From assembly GCA_050084515.1 (NCBI GenBank), contig CM114271.1, positions 43,896,001-43,960,000 of the forward strand: a stretch of DNA of 64,000 nucleotides, read 5' to 3'. Of this stretch, positions 34,225 through 46,723 are shown one piece after another (the first letter of the stretch is position 1; every line of letters begins with the position of its first letter). Source of the stretch: Blasia pusilla (Eukaryota > Marchantiophyta > Marchantiopsida > Blasiales). The translations under genes were made by a program, and so were the position numbers. The notes below the pieces were generated by a model. The model was not told where the DNA came from. It was given only the letters and a program-made list of their open reading frames with translations, and made no database searches.

Positions 34225-36390
34225 TAGGATTGGAAAACCTCTATCGATAGTATATTAAGGATTTGAGTGCGATCGCGAAGTCTGTGACCTTGCTAACGAG
34301 ACTTGATCAGGTTTGGTATTAGGGAGATGATCAGGAGCAAGCATTGTAGGAGCTCAAGGACAAGTTGACATCCTTCCCCATTTTCAAGAGATGTGTCGTG
34401 CGCATACACATCATTACACAATATACATCGCTGTTACCGAAAACACACACATACACAAACACGCACAATCCAATGCTAACTCATGGCATCCAAACAAGGA
34501 GACAAGAAGTACTAAAATATCTTCAATAAAGTAAGATCCAATCTCTCTCTACACCATCTCACACCATAGCTCTCAAAGGTGTGCACTTTCTCTCATGTCA
34601 AACCAAACCCACTCTCCTAATGAGAGGCTTGGGTTACACTCACAAGGCAAGCAAGACCATAGCTCCGCCGCCTCATGCCAAGAGGTTCAACAAAGAGAGA
34701 ATGAGCTCTCTCTCTCTCTCTCTCTCTCCTTGAGGTATACCCCTCCCTTCTCCCAAGCTCTCTCCATAGTAACCTATTCTCCCAAGTCACCTCCTTGGCT
34801 CTTGACCTGATGTAGGAGGTCAAGGGCCACTTACCAAAAATAGAAAGTCGATCATATATTCAAAATGGTACTTACCTAAAATAGTAAGTTCCTCAATATG
34901 GCTCCAAATGAGCTAAAACGATGGGAAAACCTGCTCTCTCAGGTTTCCCGGGGCCTCAGCAGGTCATCCTCAACCTATTGAGCATGTCCTCCACTATTCA
35001 CGAAGGCGCTCTACTAGATCTCACCGATGTCTCCTAAAAGACGTGATAGATCGATCAGGGGTGATTCATTCCATTACATATGGATTAAAGCATGTTGGGT
35101 CTAGGTGTGGTGCTTACTCAAAGAGATGACTAGGAGGGGGTTTTTTTGTGGCTTATGCGAGCAGATTGAAAAACCTTGTAGAGGTGACGTACAACTCCTA
35201 CGAGGGAGAGTGCTTGGCTACAATGTGGATCGTGGCACATTTTAGGTGTCATCTATTCAACAACCCTTTCACCTTCGTCACTAATCATCAATTTTTGAGA
35301 TGATTGATGGATTTTTACAAGCTTACAGAGAAGTTTGTCAAGTGGGCTTTATTACTATAAGAGTACAAGCTCGAGTACAAGTTTGAGGTGGTTCATGGGC
35401 TAGGTCAGTTGAACAAGGATGCACATGGGTTGAGTCGTAACCCATGCGCACTCGAGTCAGAGAGACAACACAGCAGCTCGATGGCACGAAAAGAATGATG
35501 AGAAGATGGTGAATGGTTGACATGCATCTGCCTTTCTTTGTTGGTTGATTATGTTAGGTCACCAGTTGGTGGTAACTCCAGTGTTGGGATTGGATGATGA
35601 GTCTCCAAATTTGGAGCTCACGAGGAGTTGAGAAGTAGTCGTGATATACATAAGGATGTGGAGGTTGTTGAGTTGTGACATACTTGCGTTATAGCGAGCA
35701 CAGTGAGGGCTAGGGTTTGTGCAGGAAGGGAAACATATTTTACGGGTGAGGGAGGATGCTAGGGTACGAGTACTGCCTCATCCTTCCCAATGAGCACATG
35801 TTATACGATATATTCATAATGAGTTGGGGCATTTTGGAATAAGGCATACTTACAACTTACACTAGGTTTATTATTGATGGTGCGATATACATACTAAGGG
35901 TCAGTAGTTTGTAGCTAGATATATGATATGTGACCAAGTGTGTTTATCCTTCAATGCTCGTAGTCCACAATTTCATTCTTTACTGATCATGGGTTTTGAT
36001 TATTGGTGGAGTTTAAACTTTATGGGACTTTTGCCATTAAAGGGGTATCATCATTTCTCCAAATTGACAGAGTTGGTGGTACTACCGATCACGGTGAGTG
36101 AGGGAGTGGCTTATACATTTCTAAACCATGTGCTTAGTCATTATGGTGCATAGGCGGAGGTGTTGATTGACCACGGTACCAAGTTCAAGGGAGAGTTTCA
36201 AGCCTTGAGTGATCGGGTGATGATAGATCATTGCACCATGTTTAGAGATTATATTGAGGCTGACAGGTTGGCAAAGAGAGTAGTACAAACGGTGAAGAGA
36301 GGGTTTTGTAAGTATGGCTTGTGGCGAGGAAATTTGAGGGAGTGGGACTCAAAATTTCCATGTTTGGGTATAGGATATCGCTCCAGTTGA
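34225..36390 (+). pseudogene. pol: Decayed Ty3/gypsy element of a second lineage (RT thumb, RNase H, integrase)
   Basis: Readable pieces in pol order, broken by many stops and frameshifts: an RT thumb (FLGLENLYR, LLTRLDQVW) at 34225-34390; RNase H (LGLGVVLTQRDD, SYEGECLATMWIVAHFRCHL, LNKDAHGLSRNP) at about 35065-35440; and an integrase (CLSFNARSPQFHSL, LMGLLPL-like core, SHYGA, EADRLAKRVVQTVKRG) at 35923-36390. In the last motif the usual catalytic Glu is in EADRLA. It differs from the chromovirus in motif wording and no LTR was found. The order and motifs are clear although no long frame survives. Confidence 0.8.
34391..35064. repeat. Foreign insertion inside the decayed gypsy element
   Basis: The gypsy reading stops after SFPIFKR-like sequence at about 34390 and resumes at about 35065, in line with the RNase H start. 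The ~670 bp between has no gypsy motif. Its part 34590-34830 is an inverted relative of 39200-39430 (shared TTGCCTTGTGAG, AACCCAA, CTCTCATTAGGAGA and TGACATGAGAGA motifs). It contains a (CT)n run at 34706-34728. The element type is unknown. Confidence 0.6.
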
Positions 36391-36482
36391 CAGATATCCT
36401 TAACAGAATTTAATTATTCTTTTTGGTCTATACAGAGAGCTAGATTTACCTGAGAGCGCACTCAAACAGGTGTAGGTAAGTT

Positions 36483-36533
<51 letters not shown>

Positions 36534-37744
36534 TCAATCTAGGTTTAAATACTCAAGAAAATGTTGGTTGTGAATCCTAAGACTTGAAGGGGCGTTGCAA
36601 GTTATTGGCAAAGTGATCGCAATTTTTATTGGGATTTTTTAGTCCCAACGCTTATACAAATGGGCCTTAAATGGCTTGATGGCCAGCGTGGGATAGCTCT
36701 AATCCCAATGCAACATCAAGTTGCCAAGATGTTCCTCTGAACTTGCTTGATGGTGTGCTAGCTCAGATAGTGTCAATGAGCGTATGCTCTACGTAGGGCA
36801 TATTATAAGCTCCAACATTTGATGCAACATATTGATAATCGAGTAGATAAGACGTCTGGTGAGTGGATTTATTCCTAGAGTCATTATCTAGTTCTTTATC
36901 ATGTCCATGAAAGAAATAGATATTTTTTGCAAGATATCTCCAACAAGAGAAGTTTGACTTGAAAATATTTTTGGATAGATATTTTTGGTAAGCCCAATAG
37001 ATGGAAAATTCCAAAGTCAATCCCTAAGGAACATGCTGAATTTCTAGAGTTGAGCATGAAAAAAAGTGACGTAAAAATAGTAAAGATAGATTTGTAGTTG
37101 GAAATGAGTGATAATGAAACTCTAACTTCGCTTTGAAAGCAAATTATATCTTTTCCCTTCATAATTTGGGGAGTTTTTTTTCCTTTCCGTTTCCTCTCTT
37201 AGTATCTCAGTTAAGAAAATAAAATCACTCTCATTATTTTGAAATAATTTTCTTATCATATCATTCTTCTATATTCCTTCCTCAATTTCACTCATAATAT
37301 TGTTTGATTCTCCATGTAAACCAAGGTTGAAAATCAGAAAATCAACTGTTAATTTCATCTAAATCTTTGAATGGATAAATTTAATTTTTTAAATGGGAGA
37401 AAAAGAAACATGAGGGAGAGTTGGGAACAATGCATAAACATTATCATTGGTTTGAGAAAAAAGCAAATCCTCTTTTCCCATCCCCATCTCTTCCTGAAAA
37501 AAATCACTCTTATGTTTAAAAAATCATATCGTCCAACCATTCTCTTACCCTCCCCCCCCCCCTTTCTCAATTTATCCAATAAATGAAAAATAAAATAACA
37601 ATATTAATAACTATATTTAAAGTTTTTTTCCATTCTACCTTTAGGAGAAAATTAAAAAGAAATAAAGTGTCTTGAAAGGCTTCATATATGGCATTCACAT
37701 AGACTCCTAAGAAGGTGCTAAGATTAATAATAGTCTACATAGTA
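36391..37744. other. Intergenic with a (GA)n microsatellite at 36484-36529
   Basis: A pure GA run of 23 units follows the decayed gypsy sequence. The remainder is AT-rich, with an 11-base C run at 37552-37562. No coding motif is seen. Confidence 0.6.
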
Positions 37745-38174
37745 CTACGTTGTCTATGTGCAATGCATTGGGCTAGATTTGCAAAAAAAACCCTATTATA
37801 TAGCCTTTTGTGCTTTTGAAAGACTTAACTAGCTTCTTTTAGTTAATGGGAACTTTCATTCTCAATAACAACTTTACAATCTTCATAGTATAATATCAAC
37901 CCACCCTTTCATCCTTATCCCCAATTGTCTCCTTAATTCTTATTTTCACCTCCCCTTCCTCCTATTATAACCTAACAAAAAATTTAATGTTTTTCCAATA
38001 ATTATGGGATGCATGCCTCGTGAGGAATACAAAATATATGTTGGAGCTTTTTCTTAAATAAACTAGTTTTCTTGCCGGTCATAATCTGAGAAGCATTTTA
38101 CTGTTGCTCTGTTACTATATGTCAAGTAGAGAGGTGTTTGCAAACACAAAACCACTCTCTAATAATAGAATAGA
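37745..38174 (-). mobile_element. Non-autonomous Helitron (430 bp)
   Basis: On the minus strand the 5' end is A followed by TCTATTCTATTATTAGAGAG at 38174. The 3' end has CCCAATGCATTGCACATA followed by a tetranucleotide that aligns with CTAG but reads GTAG, then T. Spacing from hairpin to end equals that of the copy ending at 43840. The internal GTTTGCAAACACCTCTC is shared with the copy at 23712. Confidence 0.65.
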
Positions 38175-39153
<979 letters not shown>

Positions 39154-39199
39154 TCTCTTTGTTCACTGGGCTCCCAGGGTCCTCCCGTTCATGGCTAAC

Positions 39200-39530
39200 T
39201 TGCGAGCAAAGATTATCAAGGAGGTAGTTTGGAGAGAGGGAAGGGGTTTATCCAAGAAGAGAGAGAGTTTGGGAGCTTATTTTCTCTTTGTCAAATCTTT
39301 TTTCATAATGCATAACTATGATCCTCCTTGCCTTGTGAGTAACCCAAACTTCTCATTAGGAGAATGGTTTTGGTCTGACATGAGAGAGAGATGCAGACTA
39401 TGTGAAAGATTGCTTCTTGCATGATTTATTGGAGATATTTTGGTACATGCTAGTCTCTCAGATGCCATGAGAGAATATGGTATCATTGTGTTTACAACAA
39501 TATATGTTCTATAGCGATGTGTATGCATAC
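39200..39530 (+). repeat. Dispersed repeat, inverted relative of 34430-34830
   Basis: Shared motifs in the same order on the opposite strand: AAGGAGGTnnnTTGGnGAGA, TTTCTCTTTGT, TTGCCTTGTGAG and TCATTAGGAGA. A GCGATGTGTATGC motif near 39514 corresponds to the start of the other copy. Open frames in both copies encode no recognisable protein. Confidence 0.55.
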
Positions 39531-42500
39531 CAAAACTCAATCAATGCCTTGGTTATTTAAGGAGATTAGAGGATAATCACTTACATATACACACATGCGT
39601 GTGTTTGTTTATTTAATTTAGTTATCATGCTTTTATGGTTCGTTAATTTATCATAGATCTCCATTATTGAGGAAATAGCAAGGATCATGTATGCATGGAT
39701 CATGTCATGACTTCACGTGCTTTAAGGAGAATAAGCCCCACCTTTAACCAAAAGCCTAGGATGTTCTTGTCTTAGTTAGAGCTATCTAATTAATTTTGGG
39801 ATAGCACATGATATACTATGTTAGGTATGTTCTTAGTTACACGCTTAAAGGAAAATTTTGACGTATTTCCAATGAGATGTTTCTAGTAAAGAATCTTGGA
39901 GATTTCATATGAATACTGAAGTTATAGGACCTGCGCGAAGATCTTCATGATTGGGTCTCAAAGAGATCTCTCTCAATGGGACTCGCATACTATTTTTTCT
40001 TAAATGGTAGACATGCAACTTGATAGGTGCTAATCTTTATTGTAGAAGAGGGTAAGTTATGGCAAGGGCAAAAAACACATGATCATGCTGTGTAATAACT
40101 ATCCATGACCCTTGGCAGGTTTGAGACTACTCGATATTTTATCTTGACCATGACTATACAAGAGGCTACTCATGGAGATATGGTTTTGGTCTCACCCCTT
40201 CAAATCAGATGCGACCATCAATTGAGATTGCGTGATACCTTGTATAGGTTGTACACATCCCTAAAATCAATAATACATGACATGCAAGTGAGACTAGTAC
40301 AAGTGTTGTTGCATGCTTCATAGAGTAGTTCTTGGTTTTTCATCATTGACTAGTCCAGCTTGCCATTGTTGTAATTTTTTCTTAGAGGGAGTAACTCTCT
40401 ATTTCAAATTTCTCTTCTATTTTTTATTTTTCAGAAATAACTAGTCTTGTCTTGTAAGATTTGGAAGACATGCCCCTAAAATATCAAGCATTCTTTACAT
40501 GAAAAGGAGTATGGGCCAAGTATGTTGCTAGAAGATGCCAAAATTTCCATACAAGTTATATATTGATCACAAGTTTGATTGACAAGTTCAATGGGAGATG
40601 CTCATAATTTCTCACAAATGTAGTTGGATATACCTACTCTTATATATGATATATAAATTTGGAAATGAAAAGAATAATAACACGGAAAACATTCATTGAT
40701 TGATGTACATGAAATCATGTGAAGCTCAAAAAATGCTCTATGAGAACTACTACAACTAGATCTAGTTTTTTTGAATAAGCTCAAAACTTGATCCATGATA
40801 ACTACTATATTTGATATAAGTTTCCATCTTCTATAAGCATTGGATTTCCCAATGGATTCGCATGCTTAATCCGTCAAATTTTAAGAGAAGATAGTAGTAT
40901 TAAACACCACAATGCATAAAATTAATTTTTAGATTTCTTCATATCTAATGAGTAGCAAAATTGGCAAGAATTGTGCATGCATTCCACGTCACCACTCACA
41001 CATGCCTAGAAACTTTTGTACCTTTTTTCTTCATACAAGAAGGCATGAATTATGACATTAGAAACTCTAGAATAAGGAAATGATAATCTTCAAACGATGA
41101 CCCTCATATTGCAATTTTAAATCCACTTACATCATTGAAGGAAAAAATAACTAGAGCATCGGAGTTTTTCTTAGCTTTTTTCTCAAGGGCATCAAGCTAT
41201 TTTAACACTAAGATAACCTCATCCGAGGATTCCTCGTAATGGCTTAACTCAACTATGACTTGAGTCTTTCAATCCATCTTATCCTTCAAAATAGCTTGTG
41301 TTTGAGTTTCCCCCAACCGTAGTCTCTTCCACTGCTCTCTTGACCCGATGATTGTTCTCAATAATTTTCTTGGAAATGAGTGAATTTTGGTAAGAAAATA
41401 CCAAACTTGATCATGCTCTAGATTGTTGAGTGGTAGATGTCTTCTTCCTCAAAGCTTGTCATTAAAGAAGTGTTTGGCCTTGAGAAGGAAAAATGTATGT
41501 CTTTTGGTTAGACCTTTGATGCACACTCATGGGAGTCGATGATTCTTGTTGTGCAAGGTTAAATTCAAGAGTTGGGGAAGGGAAATCTTTCTCATCTCTT
41601 AGGAATTCCTCATCCTCATCCAACACCAATAGGCCTAGACAAGGTGTTTCCTACGCATCAGCTAGGTCGGAGGATTCTTCAAGAGATTAAGTGTCCAAAC
41701 TGAGCTAATGACTATCCAACTGTATAGAAGTTTGAACTTGAGATTCCCTATAGAGAGGATCCCCGAATGGTGAAGACATGACAGCCGGAGGTTGCACATT
41801 CAAGGGATCTTTGAATAGGATGTGCATTCAAAAAAATAAAGTACGGTGTTTTCCAATGCCAAACCTATTTCAACTTCTGTTGGTGTTAGTCTACCAATCA
41901 TACCTTGCATAATGAGGAATGCCCTCGTGTAGGCATCCATATACTTGTCAAATTTCTTGTGGGGGATTGGAACATATCGTTAAAGGAAATCCCATGGCAT
42001 GCATGTGAGTAACCATACTCTTGAATGCTAGTTGTCTTTGAATGCATCTTGCCTCTTACCTTTGTAGTCGTGCCACTATCGAGAAGCGAATAAAAATTCT
42101 TGTTCTTTCGAATACCCAAGCATCAACTCAAGTTCCATTCTAAACCCACCCTTATTCACATTTGAAGATAATTTGGAATTGGAACCACAGGGGAAAACCA
42201 TGTTACTAGAGTGACTCCTCGATATCCTCTCTTTTTCCTCCATGAGGTCACCATTTGAGATTTCCACAATATCTACAACTTCTATCTTGTCCTCCACTTT
42301 AGAGTCACTAGGAGTATCTTCCATGAAGAAATTGGGATGGCTCATAAGTATGCCACCAACATCCTCAACTTGAGTTATGCTCTATTTTTGAGTACGACAA
42401 TAACTGATAACATAGGATGGTTGCAATTGAATAAACACTCCAAACATACTACAAGTGGAAGATCTTGGGCATTTGAGACGAAAAAATCACCTTGGAGAAA

Positions 42501-43663
42501 TGCACTGTAGATTCAAATGTTTGTGCATAAGGTGAGTAAGACAAAATGGATTAGAGTCGGTTTATCGTGAATCAACACGCAACTAAGACTCCCCCTGCCA
42601 TAATAAAATATCTATATGATTATTGATGAGTGTCCTTTTGATTTTCAAATATTTAACATGTTGAGACATATGGCATTTTTTTATTAATCATGTCTTCACA
42701 CGTATCCTTGGTATAATTTAGGATAATTTTTGGGGTAAATCAAGTCAAGGTTCATTAAGTTAAGAGTTAAGAGTTTGGGATTCGTGAAATTTGGGATAAG
42801 TTAGCATAATGATGGATAATCCAAATTATTCGTCATTAGCGAAAGATATGAAAGTCACCTTGTAGGCATTTTATTGCATGTAAGGTCGGCTTGAACGAGC
42901 AAAAGATCGGAGCATGTAATAAAAAAATACTTTCATAACTAAATACCAAAGTGCCTTGTAGAACACCAAGAACCAAAAATATGCCAATGGAGCCGGCTAT
43001 GCCTTGCAGATGTAGTGGGTCAGGTCCGAATCTCCCCAAGTGCCTCCTTTTGTTGGTCTCCTCTTTCTTGCCTGCCCATGTCCAAGCTGCCCCATCTTGC
43101 AATAAATGCTTGCACGGTGACTCTTATGGCTTTCTATCATTAGTCCTTGTGCATTGCACATGTACTCATAATATGGGTACGCACTATACATCTTATGATG
43201 TGGAGGCTATAGAGCAATCGCTCATGATATTTTCTCCCACTAAGTCGGTACTTGGCAAAGCTCTCACCTCCTATGCTCTTGGTATTCTTGGGTAGGGTAT
43301 GATGATTGTAGGGTGCATGCCAAGATACCTACAAGTATTTTCAAAATGAAAACGATTCAAAAGGATTTGTAGTCTCCTCACAATGCATATCATGATGTGG
43401 AGGCTTTCTCCTAAAGGCTAACGTTGTTTATGGCTAAGTGGATACTCGAAAAAGCTCTCACCTCCCTCCTATCTATGCTCTTGTATCCTCGGTTGCTGTG
43501 AGGTGCATGCCCTAAGGGTCCTATCGGGGCCATACATAAGAGGGTGTCAAAGATCACCCAAGATAGAATTGTGCGGGTGAAGGTGTCTTGATTTGCTTCC
43601 GAAATAAGGGGAGGCAAAAAATTTACAACGAGAGGCATTGAAGGATGTGAAAATACTTCCCAA
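39531..43663. other. Intergenic, AT-rich, no gene seen
   Basis: Short frames occur on both strands without motifs. A possible decayed Helitron 3' end (TGTGCATTGCACATG) lies at about 43148. The frames at 42076-42345 (-) and 42951-43295 (+) are not supported by any family or splice context. Confidence 0.35.
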
Positions 43664-43844
43664 CTAGTGAGGTGCTCGCACGATGCACGGGAAAAAAAGA
43701 GAGTGTTTGAGGAGTTTTTTCTAGTGCCTGTGAAGATAATAATAGTGCCATACACAAATTCAATTTTTTTTCTTGCTGCCCAAATGCCACTGCAAACATA
43801 GAGGTATTTGCACATCAAGAAGACACTCTCCAATAAGAACTAGA
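43664..43844 (-). mobile_element. Non-autonomous Helitron (181 bp), abutting the next one
   Basis: On the minus strand it starts A-TCTAGTTCTTATTGG at 43844. It ends with a GTGC-ATC-GTGC-GAG type hairpin followed by CACTAG at 43664, then T. Its first five bases overlap the CTAG terminus of the neighbouring copy, giving a head-to-tail pair. Confidence 0.7.
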
Positions 43845-44022
43845 TGGTGCCCGTGCAATGCACAGGTGAAACAGTTCCCCGTCCCCTTAACTATTCTTGC
43901 TAACTCTTACCTCTTTTTATTAGTTTTGTTAAATCGGACATGTGTCGTAAGAGGAAGAGACTGAAATACATACGTGTCATATGGAGAGAAAGGGGTTTTG
44001 AAACCCCTTTTAATAATATAGA
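43840..44022 (-). mobile_element. Non-autonomous Helitron (183 bp) with canonical ends
   Basis: On the minus strand the 5' end is A then TCTATATTATTAAAAGGGG at 44022, followed by a 10 bp palindrome AAGGGGTTTC-AAAACCCCTT. The 3' end has hairpin GTGC-ATT-GCAC, spacer GGGCACCAT, then CTAG at 43840, then T. All are textbook Helitron termini, and insertion is between A and T. There is no coding capacity. Confidence 0.85.
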
Positions 44023-46723
44023 TTACACACCCACACATTTATAGCATAAATGAGGGTGAGGGGAAAATAGAGAAGGGGGGAGTTTAGAGCCTCCTGAAGA
44101 ACTACCCATTTCTCGACTGTAGGACAATTCCGGGTACCCTAAGGACCCATGGGTAGGGGTCCAGGTCTATAAGGCCCCAGGTCGCTCCTCCAAGCTACTT
44201 ATGTTTGAGCCCGGATTTTCAGACTTCGCCTACTTCCGCCGGGACGCGATGCCCATGAGATGGGCCCCGAAGAAGGAAGCGGGCATGACGTGGCGTTGCG
44301 AGTCTGACGAGGCAAACTTGACGACCGGGAAACCTACGACACCGGGCGGAACGTGGCCGCGACGCGAAAGGGTAAACTCACAAGCACACAACTCAACCCA
44401 TGAGACGAAGGTACAGCAGGCGATGACAGACGAACTCCTTTCTTGGATCCGCTGCACGGACGAACGAATGAGGTGTCGCAGTCCCGCGTCTCCGCGAATG
44501 TTCGGTGTGCGCTTCCATCTGGTGCTTCCGGATGTGAGTTGCTTGCTCAATTCCAAATGTCGCGATTGCTTTTTGAGGAGTGGGTGCATTGTTTGTCAGT
44601 GACTATCCGAAGGTGGGGGATGAGGTCTGGCTTTTACTGTGATGCTTTTGAAGGTCATGATGGACGAGTGGCCGCTATTTTGAGATCGGGGCTTTGAAAG
44701 GGTGAGTTCAGAAAGCGCGAGCTCTGTCATGCCAACTCGAGTCCGGAACCTACATTTCAAGTAGTGCATGGGGATGGGCTCGGCGATTTAATTGTCGAGG
44801 AGGTTTGTGATTTCTAATGCTGGAAACGGAAATGGGGAGCTTGCAGGAAATTGCAGAGGGTGTGGCCGTTCTTTGAACCACGCGATCACGCAAAAGGTAC
44901 AATTTTGCTACTGCAGTTGCCCAAGTTGCGAACAGAGGAAATAGCGTACTAGTTCGTCAAAATTGGGATGGGAACCCGCGTCTCACAAGAGGCGTCAACT
45001 TCAATGAGGGCGTTCGACACCGCTCGGCCTTCATCACTTGTTAACTTTTTAGGAGTAAAAAAATTGCTCTAGTTTTACGCGAGAGTCCTACTACTCCGAG
45101 TTACATAATCAAATTGACGGCCGAATGAGCTGCTCAAAGGTTGGTTTCTTCTGGCCCTTCGTTCCGTGCGGTGCCTCTGACGGGTGAACGTACAATCCGG
45201 CAATTGACTCTACGGAATGAAATAAATTTTAATTGAACCTCGACAGTCATTTCGGAGGCTGCCTTCGACTTCACCTCGTAAGTTCATTCCACAGCCCATG
45301 GACGGCGGTGGTTAAGTTCTGCAGGTGCTCCCATAGCAGATCATTTCGATGCCAGACGCCGATTTCTTATTCCGTTGTGTTTCTCAACATTCACTTAAAG
45401 TGAGCCCAGCGATACACACTCGTCTGTCGCAACTGCAACTTGCGAGAAAGCCACATGTCTGAAATTGTATCGTTCCCCATTCGCATGCAGAGGTGCAATT
45501 CGCTTAGGTTTATTTGACGCGTTCGGTTGTCGACGCAAAACTTCCATTTGGGGTGCGTGTGGGGGCACGGACTTGCTCCAATTGACCATACTGCCATCTT
45601 GTCTGTTTGTATCCTTTCGTCGTGGAGGGCCAGGGTCTCATTGGAGATACAGAATTCAGTGCGTCGGTCAATCCAGCCCTTCGCGGCCTAGCTTTATTGG
45701 AGCTCAATAGCAACGCATGGCCATTGACTATGCCTGTGACACATATTCATAAAGAATTCCGCTCTCAGCTACGGGATTTTCGACCGAGCATCGATAACCG
45801 GTGAACTACACTTAAATTAATGGCCAGTTACGGTCCTTATGTTTTAGCCCAATTCAATTGAAATTCCGATCATTAGTCTTGTTTATCGGGCTGTCTGTAA
45901 CCATAAAAACACACGTAAGAACCAAGTAGTCTACACGAATGATGAAGCTACGAACTATCAGGGCCATGAATCACTGAAGCTTAGCGTCATAGCTTTTGGT
46001 GCGTCGTTTCTTTACGTTTGAAGTAGTGTACAAGAAGCCGTGAAAGTGATCGGAAGTGATGGAAATCTTCTGCTATTTCAGGCCCATCTCAGCAAACGCA
46101 GGTCGGGGAAATTTGAGGGTTGATCTGTCCCAGCTACTATCTTCTTAGGATATTGCCTGTCGGGATGGATTTTGCATATCTGATACCCTCCCGTGTCGTA
46201 CAGCAACCATCTATTTGGAACAAGCGGATTGATAAGCCGGATCTGAAATTGTCGCATGATCTCGATCACTGGATGCAGGACATTCTGATATCGGACGCAA
46301 ATTAGGTTGTCAGAGAGATAGTTAGATTTTTTACTGCCTTCTGTTAAATTTAGTTTTCCTGTGCAATCTCAGTTTTCGCAGTTATCTTAGAGCAGTGGAC
46401 ACTTTTGTGGGCGATTGGTGAGGGTGGGTCCGATGGTTCTAGGTTGCATTGTGACACGTTTGAAGGTTACGTCGACAAGGGGCAAGTGTATGGATCCCAC
46501 AAGAGTGGACAAGTAGGAGCTTTGTGGGGAAAGAAATTCACAACACACGGGTGCAGGCACGGCAACCTGAATGCCGAACTCGTTCTACATTTGAGGAGTG
46601 CAAAACGTTGAGGGTTGTGATTCATGAGATAGAAGATGGAGGCAAGAAGAATGTGATTTCGAAATTCTGAAAATCGGGAAGGCGGATACGCAGGGAGTTT
46701 TGCGTGGATGATCCATTTGCAGC
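44023..46723. other. Intergenic and upstream region of the IBA57-like gene
   Basis: GC rises from about 44170, and several overlapping frames appear on both strands, which is typical of GC-richer non-coding DNA. None has motifs or splice continuity. Promoter and 5' UTR of the next gene presumably lie at the right end. Confidence 0.4.

Noticed and set aside
43148-43180. TGTGCATTGCACATG hairpin resembling a Helitron 3' end
   Set aside because: No CTRR terminus at the right distance and no 5' end upstream; too decayed to call.
44201-44602. A 133-residue plus-strand frame in GC-richer DNA
   Set aside because: An equally long frame exists on the other strand; no motif and no splice context, so more likely composition-driven.
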